A DNA stretch of 64,000 nt, from positions 7,287,526-7,351,525 of the forward strand of contig NZ_CP075715.1 in NCBI RefSeq assembly GCF_024584805.1, written 5' to 3'. The notes beneath the pieces were generated by a model that did not search any database, was not told the origin of the DNA, and saw nothing but the letters and a program-made list of their open reading frames with translations. Made by a program: the position numbers and the translations under genes. The DNA is from Streptomyces sp. FIT100. Lineage in GTDB: Bacteria; Actinomycetota; Actinomycetes; Streptomycetales; Streptomycetaceae. Every line of letters begins with the position of its first letter. The stretch's first letter is position 1. This document shows, piece by piece, positions 1 to 7,347 of the stretch.

Positions 1-2
1 CC

Positions 3-851
3 CACGCCCCGCGCGCCGGCCTCGCCGCGCCCGACGTACGGCCGCAGCAGGCGGCGACCCCGACCACCGTGCCCGCCCGCCGCGAGATGTACACGGTCGC
101 GCGCGGCGACTCGCTCTCCGGGATCGCACAGGCCCGGCGTGTCAAGGGCGGCTGGCAGGCGCTCTACGAGACGAACCGGACCGTCGTCGGCGCCGACCCC
201 GACCTGATCTTCCCCGGCCAGCGGCTGCGGCTGGAGGTGACGGCGCCGCGTCCGGCGAAGTCTGCGGCACCGCCCGGCCCGGAAGCCCGAGAGGACCGGC
301 GCGGGCAGCCGCGGGCGAAGAGCCCGCAGCCGAAGAAGGCTCAGCCCGAGAAGGCCCGGCCCGAGAGAGCTCAGCCCGAGAAGGCCCGGCCCGAGAAGCA
401 GCAGCGGGAGGAGCGCGGTGACCGCGCCGGGCGCCCCGCCGCCCGCGGGCACTTCAGCGCACCCGTCGCCGCGGGCACCGGCACCCCCTACCGCAAGGCC
501 GGTGCGGCGTGGGCCAGCGGCTACCACACGGGCGTCGACTTCCCTGTGCCCACCGGAACCTCGGTCAGGGCCGTCGCCGCCGGCCGGGTCGTCTCGGCCG
601 GCTGGGCCGGCGCGTACGGCTACGAGATCGTCATCCGGCACACCGACGGCCGGTACAGCCAGTACGCGCATCTGTCCGCGCTGAACGTGCGCGAGGGCCA
701 GCAGGTCAACGGCGGCCAGCGGATCGCCCGTTCAGGATCCACCGGCAACAGCTCCGGGCCGCACCTCCACTTCGAGGTGCGCACGGGCCCGGGGTACGGC
801 TCCGACGTCGATCCGCTCGCCTACCTCAGGGCGCGTGGCGTCACGGTCTGA
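3..851 (+). CDS. LysM / M23 family peptidase, 5' end outside the window
   Basis: Probable secreted peptidoglycan endopeptidase of the M23 (lysostaphin-like) family. The frame is open to the left edge, so the true start and any signal peptide lie upstream; an internal GTG at 69 would give 260 residues. Counting from that GTG, a LysM wall-binding domain covers about residues 8-55 (YTVARGDSLSGIA). A highly charged linker with repeated PEKARPE units follows at about 60-130, then the M23 domain. Zinc ligands are visible in GYHTGVDF and in SGPHLHFEV. The last 120 bases run antisense to the end of the facing DMT transporter gene. Family assignment is firm; substrate is inferred from the family. Confidence 0.92.
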   Translation, partial: HAPRAGLAAPDVRPQQAATPTTVPARREMYTVARGDSLSGIAQARRVKGGWQALYETNRTVVGADPDLIFPGQRLRLEVTAPRPAKSAAPPGPEAREDRRGQPRAKSPQPKKAQPEKARPERAQPEKARPEKQQREERGDRAGRPAARGHFSAPVAAGTGTPYRKAGAAWASGYHTGVDFPVPTGTSVRAVAAGRVVSAGWAGAYGYEIVIRHTDGRYSQYAHLSALNVREGQQVNGGQRIARSGSTGNSSGPHLHFEVRTGPGYGSDVDPLAYLRARGVTV

Positions 852-1742
852 GACGAGGACCGTCGCCGGCACCGGCACCGGCTGCCGCCGGGTGGTGAGC
901 AGGACCAGCCCCGCCGCGGCCACCGCCCCGCACACCAGGGCCAGCGCGGTACCGGCCGTGCCGAAGCGGAAGCGTTCGTCGAAGAGACCGATGCCGACCG
1001 CGGCCGCGACGACGGGGTTGACGACGGTGACGGTCGCGAGCGGAGCGGCCAGCCCCGCGCCGCGGTACGACGCCTGCGACATGAGCAGTCCCGTGACGGC
1101 CAGCCCGGCCGTCACCAGCACGGCCGGCAGCAGCCCCGACGTCCCGCGGCCCGGCAGGACCTCCAGCGCCTCAGCGGCGATCTTGGTGAAGACGGAGGCG
1201 ACGCCGAAGGCCACGCCGGACCCGGCCGCGAGCACCACTCCGCGCAGCACCGGCCGCCGCACCCGGCGGGCGAGCAGGAACAGCACGGCGATGGCCCCGA
1301 AGGCCACGGCCGCCAGCACCGTCCGAACGTCGGCGTCCGGCGGACGCGAGTCCGCCGCGGGACCGGTGAGCGCGAGCAGCCCGGCCAGTCCCGCCGTCGC
1401 CGACAGGGCGCCCCGCCAGGCGGCCGGATCGGCCACGCGCCCCGCCCCCGGCCCCGCCCGCACGGCCCCGCGGGCGAACAGCGCCGCCATGGGCAGGGCG
1501 AAGACGATGGTCAGCGCGCCGAGCGGCTGGACGAGGCTCAGCGGGCCGTAAGCCAGCGCCACCACGTGCAGCAGCCCGCCCACCCCGCTGAGTCCGACGG
1601 CCACCCACCACCGGACGTCGCGCAACAGGGAGGACGGCCCGCCGGACGCGCCGACGGCCACGCGCTCCTGCACGATCGCCGCGGCCGCATAGGCGACCGC
1701 GGAGACCAGTGACAGCAGCACGGACAGTGCGAGGGAGCTCAT
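732..1742 (-). CDS. DMT-type (EamA-like) membrane transporter
   Basis: A 336-residue integral membrane protein with about ten hydrophobic segments and two repeated halves, typical of EamA / drug-metabolite exporters. It starts MSSLALSVLLSLVSAVAY. The frame is open further upstream to 1898, but the hydrophobic N-terminus begins here. The C-terminal tail of about 50 residues is hydrophilic and is encoded antisense to the catalytic HLHFEV region of the converging M23 gene, so the coding overlap is 120 bp. The substrate cannot be read from sequence. The tail may be a read-through extension after loss of an earlier stop. Confidence 0.85.
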   Translation of the reverse strand: MSSLALSVLLSLVSAVAYAAAAIVQERVAVGASGGPSSLLRDVRWWVAVGLSGVGGLLHVVALAYGPLSLVQPLGALTIVFALPMAALFARGAVRAGPGAGRVADPAAWRGALSATAGLAGLLALTGPAADSRPPDADVRTVLAAVAFGAIAVLFLLARRVRRPVLRGVVLAAGSGVAFGVASVFTKIAAEALEVLPGRGTSGLLPAVLVTAGLAVTGLLMSQASYRGAGLAAPLATVTVVNPVVAAAVGIGLFDERFRFGTAGTALALVCGAVAAAGLVLLTTRRQPVPVPATVLVSDRDATRPEVGERIDVGAVPRARAHLEVEVRPGAVAGGS

Positions 1743-1801
1743 GGGAACCACGATCTCCCGCACGGACCCCGCTCGTCGTCGTCCTTGAGCAGGCAATACG
1801 T

Positions 1802-1839
1802 CGTACTGCCGACGCAGTACGGGAGTACGGGAGTACGGG
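1802..1839. promoter_or_regulatory. Inverted repeat plus three 8-bp direct repeats between divergent genes
   Basis: CGTACTGCCGACGCAGTACG (1802-1821) has perfect 8-bp arms around CGAC. Its right arm runs into three head-to-tail copies of AGTACGGG (1816-1839). The site lies between the divergent starts of the DMT transporter (1742, minus) and the FhuF-like gene (1931, plus), where an operator would sit. The regulator is unknown. Confidence 0.45.
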
Positions 1840-1930
1840 AAGAATGCCGTGGGCTCACCCTGGTCGGGCGGACAGGCCGAGCATTTCGGTGCAGACAAGC
1901 ATGAACCCCAAGGAACAGAACGAGGTCGGA

Positions 1931-2623
1931 ATGGATCTGGAGGAGCTCGGCTCCATCGGTGGATTCTTCGTACTGCGGACCGGGGAACCCGGGGAGGGGC
2001 ACCGGCCGTTCGGGCGCCTGTACGCCGGCGGGCGCACGCCGCTCACCACCCGCGTCGACCTGGTCGCGGCGCGGCTGCGCACACCCGAACGCAGGGTCGC
2101 CGCGTCCGTCGCCCAGCTCGGGCTCGCCGCCCGGCTCTGGTCCACGGCGCTCGGACCGGCCGCCCTGTACGGCGAGTTCCCCGAACCCGACCCGGCCGCC
2201 CTGTGGTGGGACCCGGCGCTCAGCACGCCCGACGACCTGTGCCTGCGCGAGGTACGCCCGCGGCCCGGCACCGTCGAGGACATCCGCGAGGCCGTCCAGT
2301 ACGGCCATCTCGCCCCGCTCGCGAAGGCCCTGCGCAGCGATGTCCGGGTGTCGCCCCGCCTGCTGTGGGGCAACGCGGGCTCCGCGCTCGCCGGTGCCCT
2401 GCGCGAACTGGACCGCTGGGCGCGGGCCCGTGGCCGCCCCGACGTGGCCGCACGCGCCGCCGAACTGACCGCCGGCCTCCTGGACCACCCCGATCTCGCC
2501 GGCACCGTGCGCGGCCCCTCCCTGCGCCGCACCAGTTGCTGTCTCTACTACCGCTGCCCCGGCGGCGGCCTGTGCGGCGACTGCGTCTTCGACCGCGCCC
2601 CGTCGCCCGCGGGCGCGCGCTGA
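1931..2623 (+). CDS. FhuF-like (2Fe-2S)-binding protein
   Basis: A 230-residue protein whose C-terminus carries the FhuF signature C-C-x10-C-x2-C (in TSCCLYYRCPGGGLCGDC), known in that family to bind an unusual 2Fe-2S cluster. A role in reductive release of iron from siderophores is the family precedent, but no siderophore genes are nearby. I chose ATG 1931 because GAGG lies five bases upstream; ATG 1901 in the same frame adds ten residues but has no ribosome-binding site. The gene is divergent from the DMT transporter and shares the palindrome-containing spacer with it. Confidence 0.8.
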   Translation: MDLEELGSIGGFFVLRTGEPGEGHRPFGRLYAGGRTPLTTRVDLVAARLRTPERRVAASVAQLGLAARLWSTALGPAALYGEFPEPDPAALWWDPALSTPDDLCLREVRPRPGTVEDIREAVQYGHLAPLAKALRSDVRVSPRLLWGNAGSALAGALRELDRWARARGRPDVAARAAELTAGLLDHPDLAGTVRGPSLRRTSCCLYYRCPGGGLCGDCVFDRAPSPAGAR

Positions 2624-2715
2624 GCGCGTCCGCCGGGGGCCCGACCCGCAGGTCCCGGGAATCAGCCTGCGCCCGCACTCTTCCGCAGCGACCGCATCTG
2701 GGTGACCATCGACGC

Positions 2716-3888
2716 ATGAGGGTGGGACTGCTCACACGCGAGTATCCGCCGGACATCTACGGCGGCGCCGGAGTCCATGTGGAGTTCCTCGCCCGTGAGT
2801 TACGGGCCCTGACCGACCTCGACGTGCACGCCTGGGGCGCGTCTGACGCCGCGTCCGGCGGCGGCGCCGTACGCCACGCCGCGCTCGCCGGGCTCGACGG
2901 CGCCAACGACGCGCTGCGCACCTTCTCCGTCGACCTGTCGATGGCCGCCGCCCTCGCGGGCCGCGAGCTGGTGCACTCCCACACCTGGTACGCGAACCTC
3001 GCCGGCCATCTCGCCAAGCTGCTGTACGGCATCCCGCACATCGTCACCTCGCACTCGCTGGAGCCGCTGCGTCCCTGGAAGGCCGAGCAGCTCGGCGGCG
3101 GCTACGCCCTGTCCGGCTGGGCCGAGCGCACCGCGATCGAGGCCGCCGACACCGTCATCGCCGTCTCGAACGGCATGCGCGCCGACATCCTGGGCTGCTA
3201 CCCCGCCCTCGACCCGGCCAGGGTCCGCGTCGTCCACAACGGCATCGACACCGCCCTCTACCGCCCCGACCCCGGCACGGACGTCCTGCGCCGCCTCGGC
3301 ATCGACCCCGCGCGCTCGTACGTCCTCTTCGTCGGCCGCATCACCCGGCAGAAGGGCGTCCCGCACCTGCTGCGCGCCGCCCGCGCCCTCGACCCCGGCG
3401 CCCAGCTCGTGCTGTGCGCGGGCGCGCCCGACACCCCGGAGATCGGCGCGGAGTTCCGGGAGCTCGTGGACGAGCTGGTGCGCGTACGGGACGGGGTGCA
3501 CTGGATCCCGGAGATGCTGCCGCGGCCCGATGTGGTCCAACTCCTCACCCACGCCGCCGTGTTCGTCTGCCCTTCCGTGTACGAGCCGCTGGGCATCGTC
3601 AACCTGGAGGCGATGGCGTGCGGCACCGCGGTCGTCGCGTCGGCCGTCGGAGGCATCCCGGAGGTCGTCGACGACGGGCTGACCGGGCTGCTCGTCCCGT
3701 ACGACGCCCGGCATCCGCGCGACTTCGAGACGGGGCTGACCGAGGCCCTCAACCGGGTGCTCGACGACCCGCCCACCGGCCGGCGGATGGGCGAGGCCGG
3801 ACGGGAGCGCGCGGTCCGCGAGTTCGGCTGGGACCAGGTGGCCCGGCGCACGTACGAGGTGTACGAGGAGACGCTCAAGGCGAGCTGA
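2716..3888 (+). CDS. glgA: Glycogen synthase / alpha-glucan glycosyltransferase, corynebacterial type
   Basis: A 390-residue GT-B glycosyltransferase. The N-terminal donor loop is in YPPDIYGGAGVHVE. The C-terminal half has VGRITRQKGV and the E-x7-E nucleotide-sugar motif in EPLGIVNLEAMACGT. This matches the actinobacterial family called glycogen synthase in Corynebacterium. The mycobacterial relative (GlgM) makes maltose-1-phosphate from ADP-glucose, so the product here could be maltose-1-phosphate rather than glycogen directly. glgC follows 33 bp downstream on the same strand and supplies ADP-glucose, which fits an operon. Confidence 0.9.
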   Translation: MRVGLLTREYPPDIYGGAGVHVEFLARELRALTDLDVHAWGASDAASGGGAVRHAALAGLDGANDALRTFSVDLSMAAALAGRELVHSHTWYANLAGHLAKLLYGIPHIVTSHSLEPLRPWKAEQLGGGYALSGWAERTAIEAADTVIAVSNGMRADILGCYPALDPARVRVVHNGIDTALYRPDPGTDVLRRLGIDPARSYVLFVGRITRQKGVPHLLRAARALDPGAQLVLCAGAPDTPEIGAEFRELVDELVRVRDGVHWIPEMLPRPDVVQLLTHAAVFVCPSVYEPLGIVNLEAMACGTAVVASAVGGIPEVVDDGLTGLLVPYDARHPRDFETGLTEALNRVLDDPPTGRRMGEAGRERAVREFGWDQVARRTYEVYEETLKAS

Positions 3889-3921
3889 CGGCGCGAGCCG
3901 GCGGTGTGGTGAGGGGGCACG

Positions 3922-5139
3922 ATGCGCGGTGGACCTTCGGTGCTCGGGATCGTTCTGGCCGGCGGGGAGGGCAAACGGCTGATGCCGCTCACCGCCGACC
4001 GTGCGAAACCGGCGGTGACCTTCGGCGGCACGTACCGGCTCGTCGACTTCGTCCTGTCCAATCTGGTCAACGGCGACATCCTGCGGATCTGCGTGCTGAC
4101 CCAGTACAAGTCGCACTCGCTCGACCGCCACGTCACCACCACCTGGCGGATGTCGAGCCTGCTCGGCAACTATGTGACCCCCGTACCCGCGCAGCAGCGG
4201 CTCGGCCCGCGCTGGTACCTCGGCAGCGCCGACGCCATCCTGCAGTCCCTCAACCTCGTCCACGACGAACAGCCGGACTACATCGCGGTCTTCGGCGCCG
4301 ACCACGTCTACCGCATGGACCCGCGCCTCATGCTCAAGCAGCACATCGAGAGCGGTGCCGGCGTCACCGTCGCCGGGATCAGGGTGCCCCGCGCGGACGC
4401 CTCCTCGTTCGGCGTGATCAGCCCGGCGTCGGACGGCACCAGTGTGGAGCGCTTCCTGGAGAAGCCGGCCGACCCCCCGGGGCTGCCGGGCGACCCGGAC
4501 CGGGTCTTCGCCTCCATGGGCAACTACCTGTTCACCACCAAGGTGCTGGTCGACGCACTCCACCGGGATGCCGAGGACCCGCGCTCGGTGCACGACATGG
4601 GCGGTTCGATCCTGCCCATGCTCACCGAGCGCGGCGTGGCGCAGCTCTACGACTTCGACGGCAACCACGTGCCGGGGGAGAGCGCGCGGGAGCACGGCTA
4701 CTGGCGCGATGTGGGCACCCTCGACTCGTACTACGAGGCGCACATGGACCTCATCGCGGACCAGCCCGTCTTCAGCCTGGAGAACCGCCGCTGGCCGATC
4801 TACACGCACCCGGGGCAGCTGCCGCCCGCCCGCTTCTGCGCCGGCGGGATCGCGAGCGAGTCCATCGTCAGCCCCGGCTGCGTGATCCGCGGACAGGTCA
4901 CCAGGTCGGTGCTCTCGCCCGGCGTGACCGTCGGACCGGGCGCCGTCGTCCAGGGCTCGGTCCTGCACGACAACGTCCGCATCGGACGCGGGGCCGTCGT
5001 CCGCGGGGCCGTGCTCGACAAGAACGTCGACGTCCAGCCCGGTGCCACTATCGGCGTCAACCCGGAGCGTGACCAGGAGCTGTACACGGTGTCCAAGGGC
5101 GGGGTGATCGCACTCGGCAAGGGGCAGCCCGTCCTGTGA
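3922..5139 (+). CDS. glgC: Glucose-1-phosphate adenylyltransferase
   Basis: A 405-residue ADP-glucose pyrophosphorylase that makes ADP-glucose and pyrophosphate from ATP and glucose-1-phosphate, the donor for the glgA product just upstream. The N-terminal nucleotidyltransferase has VLAGGEGKRLMPLT, the SADAILQSL and FGADHVYRMD motifs and VERFLEKP. The last 100 residues form the left-handed beta-helix repeat (VIRGQVTRSV, VVQGSVLHDN, VVRGAVLDKN). Length is normal for the family. A good ribosome-binding site (GAGGGG) precedes ATG 3922. Confidence 0.96.
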   Translation: MRGGPSVLGIVLAGGEGKRLMPLTADRAKPAVTFGGTYRLVDFVLSNLVNGDILRICVLTQYKSHSLDRHVTTTWRMSSLLGNYVTPVPAQQRLGPRWYLGSADAILQSLNLVHDEQPDYIAVFGADHVYRMDPRLMLKQHIESGAGVTVAGIRVPRADASSFGVISPASDGTSVERFLEKPADPPGLPGDPDRVFASMGNYLFTTKVLVDALHRDAEDPRSVHDMGGSILPMLTERGVAQLYDFDGNHVPGESAREHGYWRDVGTLDSYYEAHMDLIADQPVFSLENRRWPIYTHPGQLPPARFCAGGIASESIVSPGCVIRGQVTRSVLSPGVTVGPGAVVQGSVLHDNVRIGRGAVVRGAVLDKNVDVQPGATIGVNPERDQELYTVSKGGVIALGKGQPVL

Positions 5140-5206
5140 CACCGCCGCGACACAGGGTCACGCCCGGAGGCCGGACTCCGGACGGTTTGGCCTGCACACC
5201 CCCGAC

Positions 5207-5236
5207 TGAAGTAAAGTTCCGCTTTTGGAATCTTCA
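5207..5236. promoter_or_regulatory. Nested inverted repeat upstream of the SDR gene
   Basis: TGAAG and CTTCA (5207-5211, 5232-5236) flank a second inverted pair, TTCC and GGAA, around GCTTTT. The site is about 50 bp upstream of the SDR start, in a locally AT-rich stretch of a very GC-rich sequence. It is a candidate operator or promoter region; no regulator is assigned. Confidence 0.35.
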
Positions 5237-5283
5237 AGCGGTACGCAGTGCACGTACGCGTTACACAGGGAACGGCAGCGGCG

Positions 5284-6747
5284 ATGACGGTGACAGACGA
5301 CAGCCTGGAGTACGGCCCCGGCATCGACCCGGAGCGGCTGGCCGTCTGCCTGGGCGTTCTTGAGGAGCTCGACCGGCTGGAGGTCGACCACCCCGACGCG
5401 ATCGCGGTCCGCCGCGCCACGGCCGGCGTCTACCGCACCGTGAAGCAGCGCCGCCGCCAGGAGCGCCGGGCCGCGAAGACCGCCCACGACAGGACGGTCA
5501 CCGAGGCCACCGCCACCGGCTCCGCCGAGCGCATCGACGACGAGACCCAGGGCCTGCTGCCCTCCTCCTCCGTGGCGGGCGAGATCGCGGGCATACTCCA
5601 GCGCCCCCGGTCCTGCTATATCTGCAAGACCCGGTACGTCGAGGTCGACGCCTTCTACCACCAGCTCTGCCAGAAGTGCGCCGCCGAGAACCGGGCCCGC
5701 CGCGACGCCCGCACCGACCTCACGGGCCGCCGGGCGCTGCTCACCGGCGGCCGCGCCAAGATCGGCATGTACATCGCGCTGCGGCTGCTGCGCGACGGCG
5801 CCCACACCACGATCACCACCCGTTTCCCGAACGACGCGATCCGCCGCTTCAAGGCGATGCCGGACAGCGACGAGTGGATCCACCGCCTCAAGATCGTCGG
5901 CATCGACCTGCGCGACCCCGCGCAGGTCGTCGCCCTCGCAGACTCGGTCGCCGCCGAGGGCCCGCTGGACATCCTGATCAACAACGCCGCGCAGACCGTG
6001 CGCCGCTCCCCGGGCGCCTACAGCGAGCTGGTCACCGCCGAGGGCGCCCCGCTGCCCGCGGGCGAGCTGCCCGCCGCCCAGGTGATCGGCACCTTCGGCA
6101 GCGGCGGTGTCGACCGGATGGCCGCCCTCCCCGGGCCCCGCACGGAAGGGCTCACCGCCCAGGACGTCACCGAGCTGGCGCTCGTCCCCGGCTCGGCCTC
6201 GCTCGCCCGGATCGAGGCCGGCACCGCCATCGACGCCGGCGGCCTCGTCCCCGACCTGCACGACACCAACAGCTGGATCCAGACGGTCTCCGAGGTCGAC
6301 CCCGTGGAGCTGCTCGAAGTGCAGCTGTGCAACTCCACCGCGCCGTTCATCCTGATCAGCCGGCTGCGCCCGGCGATGGCCGCGTCCCCGGCGCAGCGCA
6401 AGTACGTCGTGAACGTCTCGGCCATGGAGGGCGTCTTCAGCCGCGGCTACAAGGGCGCGGGCCATCCGCACACCAATATGGCCAAGGCCGCGCTGAACAT
6501 GCTGACGCGCACGAGCGCGCAGGAGATGTTCGAGTCCGACGGCATCCTGATGACCGCAGTCGACACCGGCTGGATCACCGACGAGCGCCCGCACCCGGAC
6601 AAGATCCGGCTGGCGGCCGAGGGCTTCCACGCCCCGCTGGACCTCGTCGACGGCGCCGCCCGCGTCTACGACCCGATCGTGCGCGGCGAGGACGGCGAGG
6701 ACCTCTACGGCTGCTTCCTCAAGGACTACGCACGGTCGAACTGGTAA
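5284..6747 (+). CDS. Short-chain dehydrogenase-like protein with N-terminal zinc-ribbon
   Basis: A 487-residue protein much longer than classical SDRs. The first 90 residues are charged and helical. A CxxC/CxxC element (CYICKTRY...LCQKC) at about 100-122 is probably a zinc-ribbon. An SDR Rossmann domain follows with GGRAKIGMYIALRLL in place of the usual TGxxxGIG, an intact NNAAQT motif and a serine in VNVSAMEG. The catalytic YxxxK is replaced by TNMAK, so classical SDR chemistry is doubtful. An unusual region at about 240-330 interrupts the fold. ATG 5284 is preceded by AGGGAACGG; the frame opens earlier at 5248 without a site. Substrate unknown. Confidence 0.8.
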   Translation: MTVTDDSLEYGPGIDPERLAVCLGVLEELDRLEVDHPDAIAVRRATAGVYRTVKQRRRQERRAAKTAHDRTVTEATATGSAERIDDETQGLLPSSSVAGEIAGILQRPRSCYICKTRYVEVDAFYHQLCQKCAAENRARRDARTDLTGRRALLTGGRAKIGMYIALRLLRDGAHTTITTRFPNDAIRRFKAMPDSDEWIHRLKIVGIDLRDPAQVVALADSVAAEGPLDILINNAAQTVRRSPGAYSELVTAEGAPLPAGELPAAQVIGTFGSGGVDRMAALPGPRTEGLTAQDVTELALVPGSASLARIEAGTAIDAGGLVPDLHDTNSWIQTVSEVDPVELLEVQLCNSTAPFILISRLRPAMAASPAQRKYVVNVSAMEGVFSRGYKGAGHPHTNMAKAALNMLTRTSAQEMFESDGILMTAVDTGWITDERPHPDKIRLAAEGFHAPLDLVDGAARVYDPIVRGEDGEDLYGCFLKDYARSNW

Positions 6748-6759
6748 CCCGTTCGGCGT

Positions 6760-6791
6760 AACCCCCGGGCGCGCTGGGCCGTCCGGGGGTT
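6760..6791 (+). terminator. Hairpin terminator after the SDR gene
   Basis: Perfect 9-bp arms AACCCCCGG / CCGGGGGTT start 13 bp after the SDR stop codon, separated by a 14-base loop and followed by a short T-containing stretch. Confidence 0.75.
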
Positions 6792-6826
6792 TCCTGTATC
6801 CGATGGGTTGTCATCTTGGCGTGGTT

Positions 6827-6840
6827 TTTCTGTACAGAAA
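6827..6840. promoter_or_regulatory. Perfect 14-bp palindrome TTTCTGTACAGAAA
   Basis: TTTCTGTACAGAAA is a perfect palindrome in an AT-rich island about 200 bp upstream of the 59-codon peptide gene and 36 bp past the SDR terminator. It is therefore more likely to belong to the peptide gene. The form suits a dimeric repressor, but no candidate regulator is adjacent. The rest of the roughly 300-bp spacer (6748-7045) shows nothing else I can call. Confidence 0.45.
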
Positions 6841-7045
6841 CCACCGATGTGACACTCCCCATCGAGCGCAGGGGCGCTCATTTGGTTAGGCTGGAGCGCG
6901 ACGGACGGCCACCAAGGGCCCACGAAACCCCTCGGCCGTCCTGGGACCAGGCCCGCAACCACGGCCGCGGATCCCGCCCGAAGACGGCGCCACCGCGACC
7001 GAATCGCCCTTGTCCCCCTGTTGCGCGACACATGAGGAGTGCGCG

Positions 7046-7225
7046 GTGACAACTGAAGTGACGAAGCCCGAACAGCGACCGGCCGGGCGCCGCGACCGCG
7101 GCGACCGTGCCGGGCGGCCCGACGAACTCGGCAGCCTTGAGGTCTGGGCCAGATCCGCACCGATCCGGCTCGCCGGATACGAGGACGACCTCGAGGAACC
7201 GCACATCCTGCCCGGCATCGACTGA
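7046..7225 (+). CDS. 59-residue peptide of unknown function, RiPP-precursor-like
   Basis: GTG 7046 has a strong ribosome-binding site (GAGGAG, six bases before). The 59-residue product has a basic, repetitive first half and a distinct second half running from LGSLEVWARSAPIRLAG through the acidic stretch EDDLEEP to the C-terminus HILPGID. It has its own spacer upstream and its own hairpin terminator downstream, so it is likely a single-gene transcript. A basic leader-like half followed by a short non-repetitive end resembles precursors of ribosomally made peptides, but no maturation enzyme is next to it. Function is not recognised. Confidence 0.65.
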   Translation: MTTEVTKPEQRPAGRRDRGDRAGRPDELGSLEVWARSAPIRLAGYEDDLEEPHILPGID

Positions 7226-7284
7226 CCCCGGGCCACGGCCGCCCTGCCGGAACCGAACCGAAACCGGCCCCGGTCGCTGGAACC

Positions 7285-7319
7285 CGTACCCCCCGGTCCC
7301 GCACGGACCAGGGGGTACG
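7285..7319. terminator. Strong bidirectional hairpin between converging genes
   Basis: CGTACCCCC and GGGGGTACG form the outer stem with GGTCC / GGACC inside. It lies between the peptide gene (plus) and the lipase maturation factor gene (minus) and probably terminates both. Confidence 0.75.
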
Positions 7320-7347
7320 ACGGTTTTCCACCCCTTCTGCGCCGTGT

